Below, piece after piece: positions 37,999 through 47,160 of a stretch of 64,000 bases of DNA. The position numbers and the translations under genes were made by a program. The stretch spans positions 62,001-126,000 of the forward strand of contig NZ_FODX01000006.1 of assembly GCF_900110495.1 (NCBI RefSeq), read 5' to 3'. Each line of letters starts with the position of its first letter. The stretch's first letter is position 1. The notes beneath the pieces are model-generated. The model was not told the origin of the DNA. It did not search any database and saw only the letters and a list, made by a program, of their open reading frames with translations. The stretch is from Nitrosovibrio sp. Nv6 (GTDB taxonomy: Bacteria; Pseudomonadota; Gammaproteobacteria; Burkholderiales; Nitrosomonadaceae).

Positions 37999-38922
37999 AT
38001 GAATAAATTACGAACATGCCCCCAGCTTGTCATGATCGTGGCGATAGCGGCCTTGATCGGCTCCACGATGCCAACGGCATCTCAGGCCAGCGATTATGCG
38101 CCCGGTTTTCGTTGGGATCGCAGTGAAGACTGGGTACCGGGTACGGTGCCAGGCTCGACCGCCGGAAATCCGGCCGCGGATAAGAATGGCAATCCGGTAT
38201 GGTTTTACGGATATACATCCGGCGGGGAACTGGGATCGGCAAACCCTTGGTACGCTCAGGAGCTTTCTCCCCAGGTTTGGAGCGACGGATGGTTGACAGG
38301 CTACCCAGGACTTTGGGCCCGAATATATAAAGGGCCTGGTGCTGATAACATGGGTACTGCCCCGCCGATAGATAGATGGACAATGTCTCACGAGATGACC
38401 GCGAGCACCCACTCTGCCGCTTATATGCCCGTCGTGGAATGGCGTAATCCAATAGGCGGTAGTGCGATAGTGGATGTTGGCGGATCTTTTAATATTATTT
38501 GGGAAGGGATTTATACTGATAATGCGCCTGATGGTCTCGTCGATATAGCTGTTGCCCGAATGGATAGTTCCACGGGTTCTGCCGATCTGCTCTATTCGGC
38601 GACACTGACGAATCCGAGAGCGGGCGACGCTCTCTGGCCTGGAGACGGTAACGCGTCTTTCTCGACAGTCACGCAGCCATGGGGCGTTTCCGGACTGCGT
38701 TTGGATGAGGGCGATGCATTGCGATTCACGCTTCGTGTAAGAGGCGATGAAACTGAACCCAATTTTTGGGTGTTGTTGAACGATCAATCTACCGATATCC
38801 GGCTGGTCAGTACGGTACCCGAGCCAGAACAGTTCGTCTTGCTGGCATTAGGACTGGGCGTTCTTGCGGTCCGGTTGCGGCAGAGGAATTTGACTAATCG
38901 AGCCAGGCGTCAGCACTACTGA
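37999..38922 (+). CDS. PEP-CTERM protein, tandem paralogue 1
   Basis: A 307-residue secreted protein. Signal peptide (LVMIVAIAALIGSTMPTASQAS), then a conserved block starting DYAPGFRWDRSEDWVPG and the tryptophan-rich AGNPAADKNGNPVWFYGYTSGGELG. The C-terminal sorting tag is VPEPEQF, a hydrophobic stretch (VLLALGLGVLAV) and an Arg-rich tail that is longer than usual (RLRQRNLTNRARRQHY). The middle is beta-rich (about 130-260) with no recognised catalytic motif. ATG is preceded by GGAGAACAAT. Paralogues follow at 39509 and 40560. Function unknown; EPS- or surface-associated after XrtB processing is inferred. Confidence 0.9.
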   Translation: MNKLRTCPQLVMIVAIAALIGSTMPTASQASDYAPGFRWDRSEDWVPGTVPGSTAGNPAADKNGNPVWFYGYTSGGELGSANPWYAQELSPQVWSDGWLTGYPGLWARIYKGPGADNMGTAPPIDRWTMSHEMTASTHSAAYMPVVEWRNPIGGSAIVDVGGSFNIIWEGIYTDNAPDGLVDIAVARMDSSTGSADLLYSATLTNPRAGDALWPGDGNASFSTVTQPWGVSGLRLDEGDALRFTLRVRGDETEPNFWVLLNDQSTDIRLVSTVPEPEQFVLLALGLGVLAVRLRQRNLTNRARRQHY

Positions 38923-39508
38923 TAATCTCAATTTTAAAAAAACGTCTGGATTTCAGCTTCCGCTAAATAAAAATCGAGCTATTCATTGATCACGACAAAA
39001 AATCATAATCAAGCGTCGCCGCCCAATCGTGTCACGATGGAATGTCGAATGTAGTACATACGGCATAGGTCAGGCGAAGGGATGATATGAGTTGGTTGGC
39101 ATTCGAGAATGAGCCATCTTCGCCAGGCATTCGGTACGGGTGTAGAGTCCTTGTTGTCACTGCTGAGATGATCGAAGTTCGATGAGCCCTTCTCTATAGC
39201 TGAGGTGGGGCAGTTAACATCCCACCTCACCCTTTAGGTATTTATTGAAGCTGATCTTTTTTGACTAGCCAGAAGGGCCTATTGACCTCTACTCGATATT
39301 CGGCGTAATTTGCACGGTAGGTTTTTAAGATTTCAGAACTGGTGTGTGTTGATAAGTAAGCATTGATAGTGGGATAGTGGGCCATTGTGTCTTGATCAAG
39401 CAATTGCAGAGGAGCCTGGGGGAGTCATTTACGTCAGTTAATGCGCCCTACAGGTCTTATATTTTTTAGATTCCGTCATCTTTGACAACATTTGCGTCGG
39501 AGAATAGT
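38923..39508. other. 586-bp spacer between PEP-CTERM copies 1 and 2
   Basis: The first part (TGATAATCTCAATT, AAAAACGTCTGGAT, GCTAAATAAAAAT) recurs after copies 2 and 3, so it belongs to the duplicated unit. A 9-bp stem (39201-39209 with 39221-39229) may end transcription, without a clear T-run. From about 39270 the sequence resembles the leader of copy 1 (CTATTGACC and ATATTC). Confidence 0.5.
39398..39411 (+). promoter_or_regulatory. Palindromic box upstream of PEP-CTERM copy 2
   Basis: AAGCAATTGCAGAG again, 111 bases before the start at 39509. Upstream CCATTGTGTC is shared with copy 3. Role inferred. Confidence 0.45.
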
Positions 39509-40408
39509 ATGAATATATTACGGATATGCCCACAGCTTGCCATGGCAGTGGCTTTGATCGGTTCCACAGTGCCAATCACATCACTGGCCAACGACTATGC
39601 GCCCGGTTTCCGCTGGGATCGGAGTGAGGATTGGGTACCGGGAGCAGTGCCGGGCTCGATGGCCGGAAATCCAGCTATGGATAAGAACGGCAATCCAGCA
39701 TGGTTTTATGGATATACATCCGGTGGAGAACTGGGATCGTCAAATCCATGGTACGCACAGCAATTTTCACCGCTGGTTTGGAACGATCAGGTAAATGTAG
39801 GGGGAGGTCAGGGAGTTTGGGCTCGAGTATATAATGGTCCAGATACAAATATCATAAATACTGATCCGCTCATCGATAAATGGTCAATGGCTCACTCTTT
39901 GACTGAATACATACGATCGGCCGAGTATATGCCTGTGGTTGAATGGCGCAACCCTGTAGGAGACGGAGCGATCGTAGATGTTGGCGGATCTCTGAAGGCT
40001 ACATGGGAGGGGCATTATACGGATAATTCACCTATGGGTCTCGTCGATATAGCTGTTGCCCGGTTGGACGCGTCTGAAGGTTCCTTCGAACTTCTTTACT
40101 CCACGACACTTTCAAATCCCACTGAGGGTAGCGCGTTATCGTCGTTTTCGACAATTACGCAGCCTTTGGGCATTTCGGACGTGCGGTTGGATGAGGGCGA
40201 TACCTTGCGATTCACGGCTCGCCTGAGGGGCGATGAACATACGACGCCATTCTGGTTATTGCTGCACGACGAGGGGACCGACATCCGGTTGGTCAGTTCT
40301 GTACCCGAGCCAGAACAGTTCATTCTGCTAGCGTTGGGGCTAGGTGTTCTTGCGGTCCGATTGCGGGGGAGAAATTTGACTGATCGGGCCAGACGCCAGT
40401 ACTGCTGA
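39509..40408 (+). CDS. PEP-CTERM protein, tandem paralogue 2
   Basis: A 299-residue paralogue of the gene at 37999. Same signal peptide type (LAMAVALIGSTVPITSLAN), the DYAPGFRWDRSEDWVPG block and a C-terminal VPEPEQF tag with hydrophobic stretch and RLRGRNLTDRARRQYC tail ending in Cys. ATG 39509 (preceded by CGGAGAATAGT) is preferred over an in-frame TTG at 39482. The block 39932-40354 is almost identical to 40983-41405 of copy 3, while the preceding 150 bp differ strongly, which points to gene conversion or selection on the middle segment. Confidence 0.9.
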   Translation: MNILRICPQLAMAVALIGSTVPITSLANDYAPGFRWDRSEDWVPGAVPGSMAGNPAMDKNGNPAWFYGYTSGGELGSSNPWYAQQFSPLVWNDQVNVGGGQGVWARVYNGPDTNIINTDPLIDKWSMAHSLTEYIRSAEYMPVVEWRNPVGDGAIVDVGGSLKATWEGHYTDNSPMGLVDIAVARLDASEGSFELLYSTTLSNPTEGSALSSFSTITQPLGISDVRLDEGDTLRFTARLRGDEHTTPFWLLLHDEGTDIRLVSSVPEPEQFILLALGLGVLAVRLRGRNLTDRARRQYC

Positions 40409-40496
40409 TAATCTCGATTAAAAAAAACGTCTGGATCTCAGTTTCGCTAAATAAAAATACACGTCGAGAAGGGCTGACCATTGTGTCCCTGCGATC

Positions 40497-40510
40497 AAGC
40501 AATTGCAGAG
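40497..40510 (+). promoter_or_regulatory. Palindromic box upstream of PEP-CTERM copy 3
   Basis: AAGCAATTGCAGAG, 63 bases before the copy 3 start. With only 151 bp between copies 2 and 3, this box may mark a short own leader or a co-transcribed spacer. Confidence 0.45.
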
Positions 40511-40559
40511 GAGCTTTGGAATTAGCCACCTGTTGTCTACATTTCGTTAGGAGAACAAT

Positions 40560-41459
40560 TTGAATATATTTCAAATATGCCCCAAGCTTGTCATGGCAGC
40601 GGCCTTGATCGGTTCCACAGTGCCAATCACATCGCTGGCCAACGACTATGCGCCCGGTTTTCGCTGGGATCGCAGTGAAGACTGGGCACCGGGTATAGTG
40701 CCAGGCTCTATGGCTGGGAATCCGGCCGCGGATAAGAATGGCAATCCGGTATGGTTTTATGGATATACATCCGGCGGGGAACTGGGATCGTCAAATCCAT
40801 GGTACGCGCAGCAACTTTCGCCAATGGTATGGGATGACGAGTGGTGGGGTGGTTCTGGTCAAGGACTGTGGGCTCGAGGATATAATGGACCGGGTGCCGA
40901 TAATGTTGGCACCAATCCACCCATCGGTAAGTCGGCAATGGTGCATGATCTAACCGCGCACACCACGTCTTCTGAGTACGTTCCTGTGGTTGAATGGCGC
41001 AACCCTGTAGGAGACGGAGCGATCGTAGATGTTGGCGGATCTCTGAAGGCTACATGGGAGGGATATTATTCGGATAATTCGCCTATGGGTCTCGTCGATA
41101 TAGCTGTTGCCCGGCTGGACGCGTCTGAAGGTTCCTTCGAACTTCTTTACTCCACGACACTTTCAAATCCCACTGAGGGTGGCGCGTTATCGTCGTTTTC
41201 GACAATTACGCAACCTTTGGGCATTTCGGACGTGCGGTTGGATGAGGGCGATACCTTGCGATTCACGGCTCGCCTGAGGGGCGATGAGCATACGACGCCC
41301 TTCTGGTTATTGCTGGACGACCAGGCGACCGACATCCGGTTAGTCAGTTCTGTGCCTGAGCCAGCACAGTTCATTCTACTAGCGTTGGGGCTAGGTGTTC
41401 TTGCGATGCGACTTTGGCGGAAGGATTTGACTGGCCCTGCCATGCGGCAGTACTGCTGA
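40560..41459 (+). CDS. PEP-CTERM protein, tandem paralogue 3 (TTG start)
   Basis: A 299-residue paralogue with the same architecture: signal peptide, DYAPGFRWDRSEDWAPG, the GGELGSSNPWYAQQLSP block and a C-terminal tag VPEPAQF with hydrophobic stretch and an RLWRKDLTGPAMRQYC tail. The start aligned to the other copies is TTG (40560), with AGGAG five bases upstream, so expression may be lower than for the ATG-started copies. The PEP motif is intact but the Arg cluster is weaker (RLWRK). The second half is nearly identical to copy 2. Confidence 0.88.
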   Translation: MNIFQICPKLVMAAALIGSTVPITSLANDYAPGFRWDRSEDWAPGIVPGSMAGNPAADKNGNPVWFYGYTSGGELGSSNPWYAQQLSPMVWDDEWWGGSGQGLWARGYNGPGADNVGTNPPIGKSAMVHDLTAHTTSSEYVPVVEWRNPVGDGAIVDVGGSLKATWEGYYSDNSPMGLVDIAVARLDASEGSFELLYSTTLSNPTEGGALSSFSTITQPLGISDVRLDEGDTLRFTARLRGDEHTTPFWLLLDDQATDIRLVSSVPEPAQFILLALGLGVLAMRLWRKDLTGPAMRQYC

Positions 41460-41547
41460 TAATTTCGATTGAGAAAAACTCTGATTTTGGCTTGCAGCAA
41501 ATAAAAACCAAGCTATTCGATGATCAAGACAAAAAAGTCTTACTCAA

Positions 41548-41573
41548 CAACCACCGGCTAAAGCCGGTGGTTG
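41548..41573. repeat. Perfect 11-bp hairpin of an IS200-type element end
   Basis: CAACCACCGGC (41548-41558) pairs with GCCGGTGGTTG (41563-41573) around TAAA. It lies just past the end of a decayed transposase reading the other way, as expected for the terminal hairpin recognised by IS200/IS605-type enzymes. Confidence 0.7.
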
Positions 41574-41597
41574 AAATTAGGGATTGAAAGTCCGGAT

Positions 41598-41619
41598 ACG
41601 CGTCGGCTGAACGACGCGT
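41598..41619. repeat. Second hairpin by the IS200-type remnant
   Basis: ACGCGTCG (41598-41605) pairs with CGACGCGT (41612-41619) with a six-base loop. Located between the terminal hairpin and the transposase stop codon. Confidence 0.55.
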
Positions 41620-41620
41620 T

Positions 41621-41808
41621 CTAATCAGGATCCATGTTGAAATCATCGTTCGACCTCGGTTCAAAGTGATGCTCCAAATACTACTTGATCATCTCTGCCG
41701 TCATGTGCTCCTCCGTGGCTCTCTCGCCCAAAAACGTCTTACCCAATACTTTTTCTTCAAGTGCGGAAACTCTTCAAACCACTTGCTCGACGTGCGCCCT
41801 TGATCCGC
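41621..41808 (-). pseudogene. tnpA: IS200/IS605-family transposase TnpA remnant
   Basis: The minus strand encodes the C-terminal third of a Y1 transposase: GRTSSKWFEEFPHLKKKYW then VRRFWARE, a frameshift, and MTAEMIK-stop-YLEHHFEPRSNDDFN ending at a TAG (41621-41623). The N-terminal part with the HUH motif is missing, as is the catalytic Tyr region in readable form. It is a dead fragment inserted between copy 3 of the PEP-CTERM set and the FxDxF gene. Confidence 0.82.
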
Positions 41809-42020
41809 CTAAAGTATTGATAGTCCTATCGCTCTATTGATCCTTTTCCTATCAAGTTGTAGCCTTTCCACGTCGGGTTTTGCGAATTGAGATTTTCGAG
41901 ACTCGGTGCGGTAAGTATTATCAACAAAAAAGTTGTCAACCGCTTTCCATATCGTGAAAAGAGATGTGCGCAGAATGGTTGATTTAACGTTCCAAGTACA
42001 TAAATGATAGGAGGTACAAA
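41809..42020. other. Leader of the FxDxF PEP-CTERM gene
   Basis: No gene. It contains GCTCTATTGATCC (around 41829-41841), resembling the CTATTGACC segment before copies 1 and 2 of the tandem set, so a related promoter is possible. The ribosome binding site AGGAGGT is at 42009-42015. Confidence 0.4.
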
Positions 42021-42590
42021 ATGATTAAATTTTCACTGAAACAAGCCGCTCTTGCAGCAGCGTTGGCAGGCATGAGCGTTGGCGCATATGCCCAAACGCA
42101 AGAGGATCTGGGAAGAATAGATTTCTCTTCGCCTGCGGCATTTAACAGTGTCGTGGCACCAACCACAACGGGCTTTAGTGACATCTTCACGTTTACCGTC
42201 GCGGAACCTAACCTGGGTGTAAGCGCAAGCGTGGTGGACATTCCCCTAAGCGTTTCCGGATTTACCTTCGATACGGCGCTTGCCACGATGTCGCTCGTGT
42301 ATGCGGGTGCCGATAATACAATTGGTGGCGGTGACGATACGGTTCTGCAGTCAGTCGTACTTCCGTCGCCGGGCAACAGCGAGGATAACTTGAACTTGAC
42401 ATGGGAAACGCCCATCGTCTCGGGTATGCACTATCTCAACGTCACCGGCGTAACAGGTGGCACGGAGGGAGGTATATATGCGGGCGCGATCGCAGCAGTT
42501 CCTGAGCCGGAAACTTATGCCATGCTTCTCGCAGGTCTGGGTTTAATGGGTGCTGTTGTCCGACGCCGGGGAATGCGCAAAACGTCATAA
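42021..42590 (+). CDS. FxDxF-family PEP-CTERM protein
   Basis: A 189-residue secreted protein with signal peptide (LKQAALAAALAGMSVGAYAQ), the FSDIF motif near residue 56 that names the FxDxF group, and a textbook C-terminal tag: VPEPETYAMLLAGLGLMGAVV followed by RRRGMRK. A perfect AGGAGGT lies five bases before the ATG, the strongest ribosome binding site in the window, which suggests high expression. A factor-independent terminator follows 37 bp later, so it is monocistronic. Likely XrtB substrate; function unknown. Confidence 0.9.
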   Translation: MIKFSLKQAALAAALAGMSVGAYAQTQEDLGRIDFSSPAAFNSVVAPTTTGFSDIFTFTVAEPNLGVSASVVDIPLSVSGFTFDTALATMSLVYAGADNTIGGGDDTVLQSVVLPSPGNSEDNLNLTWETPIVSGMHYLNVTGVTGGTEGGIYAGAIAAVPEPETYAMLLAGLGLMGAVVRRRGMRKTS

Positions 42591-42626
42591 GTGAAGAAAC
42601 GTAACCTCTTGCTTTCAAGATGCAAT

Positions 42627-42653
42627 AAAACGGCCTCCTCTGGAGGCCGTTTT
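42627..42653 (+). terminator. Factor-independent terminator
   Basis: Stem CGGCCTCC/GGAGGCCG (42631-42638 with 42642-42649), three-base loop, flanked by AAAA and TTTTAT. It ends the FxDxF transcript, and because of its symmetry may also work for the tRNA on the other strand. Confidence 0.9.
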
Positions 42654-42729
42654 ATATGGCCCCTTCCCTTCCTTTAAGGGCCGAGATAAGCTAGCTCTGC
42701 CTCGAGTTTGGCAATGCGATACCACGCTA

Positions 42730-42806
42730 TGGTAGGCGCGATTGGACTCGAACCAACGACCCCCACCATGTCAAGGTGGTGCTCTAACCAGCTGAGCTAC
42801 GCGCCT
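42730..42806 (-). tRNA. tRNA-Val (GAC)
   Basis: On the minus strand a full cloverleaf folds: acceptor AGGCGCG/CGCGCCT, D stem GCTC/GAGC, anticodon stem CCACC/GGTGG with loop TTGACAT (anticodon GAC, valine), T stem GTTGG/CCAAT with TTCGAGT. The CCA end is encoded (42730-42732). Confidence 0.96.
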
Positions 42807-42913
42807 GCGAAACCAAATTTTATCTGAAACCGGACCGTCGTTCAAATTATAATGGGCGATTCCGCCGATAGCGGTATTTGGGCCGCAGCCAGGCTTTTCC
42901 TCGCGGTGAACTG

Positions 42914-43642
42914 ATGGAAAAAATCCGCTTATCCAAGCTCATGTCTCAACAGGGATTATGTTCCCGCAGAGAAGCGGATAGCTATATCGAACGCGGCTGG
43001 GTGTTTGTGGATGACGAACGCATTACCGAGCTGGGCACGAAGGTTTATCCCGTACAGAAAATAAAGCTCCATAACATGGCGCAAGCGCAGCAGTCAGGCC
43101 AAGTTACAATACTGCTGAATAAGCCTGTCGGCTACGTATCGGGGCAACCGGAACCGGGCTATAAGCCAGCAATCAGTTTGGTAAACCGGGAGTCCCACTT
43201 TCAGGGTCAGGCAGCAAGGCGGTTCAGCCCGGTATATTTGAAGGGCTTGGCTCCAGCGGGCCGTCTTGATATCGATTCATCGGGCTTGTTGGTGCTCACC
43301 CAGGACGGCCGCATCGCCAAACAGCTGATCGGAGCAGAGTCGGGGATCGAGAAGGAGTATCTGGTTCGTGTGGAGGGAACATTATCGAAGTCCGGACTGC
43401 GTCTGTTAAATCATGGTTTGAGCCTGGATGGTGAAGCGTTGAAACGCGCCGAAGTGATTTGGCAGAATCGGGATCAGCTACGTTTCATTTTGCGCGAAGG
43501 CAAGAAACGGCAAATCCGTAGAATGTGCGAGCTGGTGGGGCTGGAAGTCACCGGTCTAAAGCGGATTCGCATTGGAAAGGTTAAACTGGGCGAACTGCCG
43601 TTAGGAAAATGGCGTTACATCAAGCCGGACGAAGCGTTTTGA
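42914..43642 (+). CDS. rluF: RsuA/RluF-type pseudouridine synthase
   Basis: A 242-residue enzyme making pseudouridine in 23S rRNA. N-terminal S4 RNA-binding domain ([20 protein letters not shown]), then the catalytic [17 protein letters not shown] with Asp119, and C-terminal [25 protein letters not shown]. It most resembles RluF but is shorter than the E. coli enzyme; RluB or another RsuA-family member is possible. ATG 42914 is preferred over an in-frame start at 42878. Housekeeping gene placed between two polysaccharide blocks. Confidence 0.85.
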   Translation: MEKIRLSKLMSQQGLCSRREADSYIERGWVFVDDERITELGTKVYPVQKIKLHNMAQAQQSGQVTILLNKPVGYVSGQPEPGYKPAISLVNRESHFQGQAARRFSPVYLKGLAPAGRLDIDSSGLLVLTQDGRIAKQLIGAESGIEKEYLVRVEGTLSKSGLRLLNHGLSLDGEALKRAEVIWQNRDQLRFILREGKKRQIRRMCELVGLEVTGLKRIRIGKVKLGELPLGKWRYIKPDEAF

Positions 43643-43695
43643 GCGCATTCCGAAGTGCTGGTCACAATTAATTTCATAAATTTCAGGAACAGCAA

Positions 43696-44760
43696 ATGAT
43701 TTTGGTAACCGGGGGCGCCGGATTCATCGGCGCCAATTTTGTGCTGGATTGGCTAGCTCAATGTGACGAAACAATTGTCAACCTCGACATACTTTCCTAT
43801 GCGGGGAATCTGGAGAACCTCGTCACGCTGGCAGAAGATGAGCGGCACTTTTTTATAAAAGGCGACATCTGCGATTCCGCCCTGGTAACGCACTTGCTCC
43901 GGCAGTACCGGCCCCGCGCCATCATCAATTTTGCTGCTGAAAGCCATGTTGACCGTTCCATCCATGGCCCGGAAGATTTTATTCAGACCAACATCGTCGG
44001 CACATTCCGGCTCCTTGAAGCCGGACGCAGTTACTGGAATGGCTTACTGGGACAGGCGAAGCAGGATTTCCGTTTCCTTCACGTTTCGACCGACGAAGTT
44101 TATGGTTCCCTGCGCAAGGGCGAACCGCCTTTCACCGAGACTCACCGTTACGAACCCAACAGCCCGTACTCGGCAACCAAAGCTGCCAGCGACCATCTGG
44201 TACGCGCGTACCACCACACCTACGGGCTGCCTGTGCTCACTACCAACTGTTCCAACAACTATGGTCCATACCAATTTCCGGAAAAACTCATCCCGCTCAT
44301 TATCGTCAACGCACTTGCGGACAAACCATTGCCTGTATATGGCGACGGCCAGCAAGTTCGCGACTGGCTATATGTAAAGGACCACTGCAGCGCCATTCGC
44401 CGCGTACTCGATGCCGGCATTCCGGGGCATATCTATAATATCGGCGGCTGGAACGAGAAACCTAATATTGATATCGTCGAGACGATTTGCGGATTACTGG
44501 ATACGCTGCGGCCTCGAGTTGCCGGACCATACCGCAATCTGATCAATTTTGTCACGGATCGTCCTGGCCATGATCGCCGCTATGCCATCGATGCAAGTAA
44601 AATCGGGCACGAATTGGGCTGGAGACCGGCTGAAACTTTCGAAACCGGCATTTGCAAAACCGTTCAATGGTACCTCGACAATCCTGCCTGGGTGGGCAAT
44701 GTGCAATCCGGAGCCTACCGGAACTGGGTCGAGAAGAATTACGAAGGGCGTGTCCCGTGA
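43696..44760 (+). CDS. rfbB: dTDP-glucose 4,6-dehydratase
   Basis: A 354-residue SDR enzyme forming dTDP-4-keto-6-deoxyglucose. Motifs: [11 protein letters not shown], the Thr-Asp-Glu of [10 protein letters not shown], YxxxK in [17 protein letters not shown], and [21 protein letters not shown] has AGGAA eight bases upstream. First of four genes that overlap by 4 bases each (rfbB-D-A-C). Its product also serves the WecE aminotransferase route at 61436-62557. Confidence 0.97.
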   Translation: MILVTGGAGFIGANFVLDWLAQCDETIVNLDILSYAGNLENLVTLAEDERHFFIKGDICDSALVTHLLRQYRPRAIINFAAESHVDRSIHGPEDFIQTNIVGTFRLLEAGRSYWNGLLGQAKQDFRFLHVSTDEVYGSLRKGEPPFTETHRYEPNSPYSATKAASDHLVRAYHHTYGLPVLTTNCSNNYGPYQFPEKLIPLIIVNALADKPLPVYGDGQQVRDWLYVKDHCSAIRRVLDAGIPGHIYNIGGWNEKPNIDIVETICGLLDTLRPRVAGPYRNLINFVTDRPGHDRRYAIDASKIGHELGWRPAETFETGICKTVQWYLDNPAWVGNVQSGAYRNWVEKNYEGRVP

Positions 44761-45659
44761 AAATTCTTCTGTTCGGGAAAAGCGGCCAGGTGGGATGGGA
44801 ACTACAGCGTAGTCTTGCGCCTTTGGGCGAGCTGGTGGCACTGGATTTTGATAGCCAGGAGCTGTGCGGTGATTTCAGCCGTCCTGATGGCATCGCTGAA
44901 ACCGTTCGCGCGGTTGCTCCCGATGTGATCGTGAATGCCGCCGCTCATACCGCCGTGGACAAGGCTGAAAGCGAGCCTGAGCAAGCGCGCACCATCAATG
45001 CTCTGGCTCCCGCCAGACTTGCCCGCGAAGCCGGAAAGCTTGGCGCCTGGCTGGTCCATTATTCTACAGACTACGTATTTGATGGAAGTGGGAGCACGCC
45101 TTGGGTGGAGACCGATTCTGCGGGGCCTTTGAATGTGTATGGCATAACCAAGCTGGACAGCGAGGACGCTATAATTGGATCAGGCTGCCGTCATCTGATC
45201 TTTCGCACCAGTTGGGTTTTTGCCGCACGCGGCGGTAACTTCGCAAAAACCATGCTGCGTCTGGGCCAGGAACGCGATCGCCTCACCGTGATCGATGACC
45301 AGATTGGCGCGCCCACCGGCGCCGATCTGCTGGCCGACGTCACTGCGCATGCCATTCGTACGGCCGTGCTACGGCAAAGCGTATCCGGCCTGTATCATCT
45401 GGTTGCGGCAGGCGAGACGTCATGGTACGGTTATGCACAGTTTGTATTAAACTTCGCTCGTCAAGCCGGGGTCACTCTCACCGTCGCGGCAGATAACATT
45501 CTACCGGTACCCAGCAACGCATTTCCCTCACCCGCCCGGCGACCGAAAAACTCGCGTCTGGATACCGGAAAACTGCAAAACACCTTCAATTTGAATTTGC
45601 CATCCTGGCAAACCGGAGTGGCACGCATGCTTACCGAAATTCTCGAGAAGGCGCCATGA
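44757..45659 (+). CDS. rfbD: dTDP-4-dehydrorhamnose reductase
   Basis: A 300-residue reductase, last step to dTDP-L-rhamnose. It has [28 protein letters not shown], the Thr-Asp-Tyr stretch YSTDYVFDG and the YxxxK in [14 protein letters not shown] 44757 overlaps the rfbB stop (GTGA); the open frame continues further upstream without support. Confidence 0.96.
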   Translation: MKILLFGKSGQVGWELQRSLAPLGELVALDFDSQELCGDFSRPDGIAETVRAVAPDVIVNAAAHTAVDKAESEPEQARTINALAPARLAREAGKLGAWLVHYSTDYVFDGSGSTPWVETDSAGPLNVYGITKLDSEDAIIGSGCRHLIFRTSWVFAARGGNFAKTMLRLGQERDRLTVIDDQIGAPTGADLLADVTAHAIRTAVLRQSVSGLYHLVAAGETSWYGYAQFVLNFARQAGVTLTVAADNILPVPSNAFPSPARRPKNSRLDTGKLQNTFNLNLPSWQTGVARMLTEILEKAP

Positions 45660-46543
45660 CTCAACGCAAAGGCATCATACTCGCCGGTGGCTCCGGCACC
45701 CGGCTCTACCCCGTGACCAAGGCAGTCTCGAAGCAACTGCTGCCTATTTACGACAAGCCAATGATCTACTACCCACTCAGTACCCTCATGCTGGCAGGTA
45801 TCCGCGACATTCTTGTCATTTCCACGCCGCAAGACACACCGCGGTTTGAGCAGCTGCTTGGCGATGGCAGCGATTGGGGTTTAAACCTGCAATACGCGGT
45901 GCAACAAAGTCCTGACGGATTGGCTCATGCCTTTACCATCGGCAAGGATTTTATCGGCAATCATCCCAGCGCGCTGGTCCTGGGAGATAATATTTTTTAC
46001 GGGCACGATCTGCATCTGCAACTTCGGCGCGCCATGGAAAAGGGGGATGGCGCGACCATATTCGCGTATCACGTGCAAGATCCCGAGCGTTATGGCGTTG
46101 TCGCTTTCGATGCTCATAATCGAGTTTCTACACTGGAAGAAAAACCAGCTCAGCCTAAAAGCAACTATGCTGTCACCGGCCTTTATTTCTACGACAACCA
46201 GGTCGTCGATATCGTCGGCGGGCTCAGGCCTTCCGCCCGCGGCGAGTTGGAGATTACCGATGTCAACAGGATGTATCTGGAGCGTGACCAACTCAGTGTG
46301 GAAATCATGGGCCGCGGGTATGCGTGGCTGGATACGGGCACGCACGAAAGCCTGATAGAAGCCAGCAACTTCATTGAAACGATCGAGCATCGTCAGGGTC
46401 TCAAGGTGGCCTGCCCGGAAGAAATCGCCTACCGGCAGGGGTTTATCAACATCGCGCAGCTTGAGAAACTGGCGCAACCACTCATCAAGAATGGTTATGG
46501 GCAATACCTGATGCGTTTATTGGACGAGCGGGTGATTACGTGA
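45656..46543 (+). CDS. rfbA: Glucose-1-phosphate thymidylyltransferase
   Basis: A 295-residue nucleotidyltransferase making dTDP-glucose. It carries [51 protein letters not shown] and [18 protein letters not shown] overlaps the rfbD stop by 4 bases (ATGA), and its own stop overlaps rfbC. Confidence 0.97.
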   Translation: MTQRKGIILAGGSGTRLYPVTKAVSKQLLPIYDKPMIYYPLSTLMLAGIRDILVISTPQDTPRFEQLLGDGSDWGLNLQYAVQQSPDGLAHAFTIGKDFIGNHPSALVLGDNIFYGHDLHLQLRRAMEKGDGATIFAYHVQDPERYGVVAFDAHNRVSTLEEKPAQPKSNYAVTGLYFYDNQVVDIVGGLRPSARGELEITDVNRMYLERDQLSVEIMGRGYAWLDTGTHESLIEASNFIETIEHRQGLKVACPEEIAYRQGFINIAQLEKLAQPLIKNGYGQYLMRLLDERVIT

Positions 46544-47091
46544 AAATAATTACCACTTCCATCCCGGATGTCCTGATAATCGAACCCAGAGTCTTTGGCG
46601 ACAGCCGGGGATTCTTTTTCGAAAGCTTCAATCAGAAGGATTTCAGCCAGGCTACTGGACTAGACGTGAATTTTGTGCAGGACAATCATAGCCGCTCCGC
46701 CAAAGGCGTATTACGCGGCTTGCACTATCAGATCCGGCAGCCCCAGGGCAAGCTGGTGCGGGTAGTGCGCGGGGCGGTGTTTGACGTATCGGTAGACATT
46801 CGCAAATCGTCTCCGACCTTTGGTCGATGGGTCGGCGTGGAATTGACCGAGGATAACTACCGCCAGTTGTGGATCCCACCGGGATTTGCCCATGGTTTCT
46901 ATGTGCTGAGCGACAGTGCCGATTTCCTGTACAAAACGACAGAGTACTATGTTCCCGACCTTGACCGCAGTCTTTTATGGAGCGACCCCGAGATTAATAT
47001 TTCTTGGCCCATAAATGCGGGTACGCAGCCCGTTATTTCAGCAAAAGACACGAACGCAGCAAGGCTGGCTGACGCCGAACTGTTTGAATGA
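46540..47091 (+). CDS. rfbC: dTDP-4-dehydrorhamnose 3,5-epimerase
   Basis: A 183-residue cupin epimerase: [28 protein letters not shown] with the catalytic His, [17 protein letters not shown], and [16 protein letters not shown] 46540 overlaps the rfbA stop. It closes the four-gene operon. Confidence 0.97.
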   Translation: MKIITTSIPDVLIIEPRVFGDSRGFFFESFNQKDFSQATGLDVNFVQDNHSRSAKGVLRGLHYQIRQPQGKLVRVVRGAVFDVSVDIRKSSPTFGRWVGVELTEDNYRQLWIPPGFAHGFYVLSDSADFLYKTTEYYVPDLDRSLLWSDPEINISWPINAGTQPVISAKDTNAARLADAELFE

Positions 47092-47160
47092 TACCTCGGC
47101 CTTTAATTTGATGATCCGCAATGACAAGGGGGAAAACACTGATCCGATGAGTGTTCGACA

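Noticed and set aside
38008..38787. 259-codon minus-strand frame within PEP-CTERM copy 1
   Set aside because: It is antisense to a clearly coding gene and is not retained as an equally long frame in the two paralogues.
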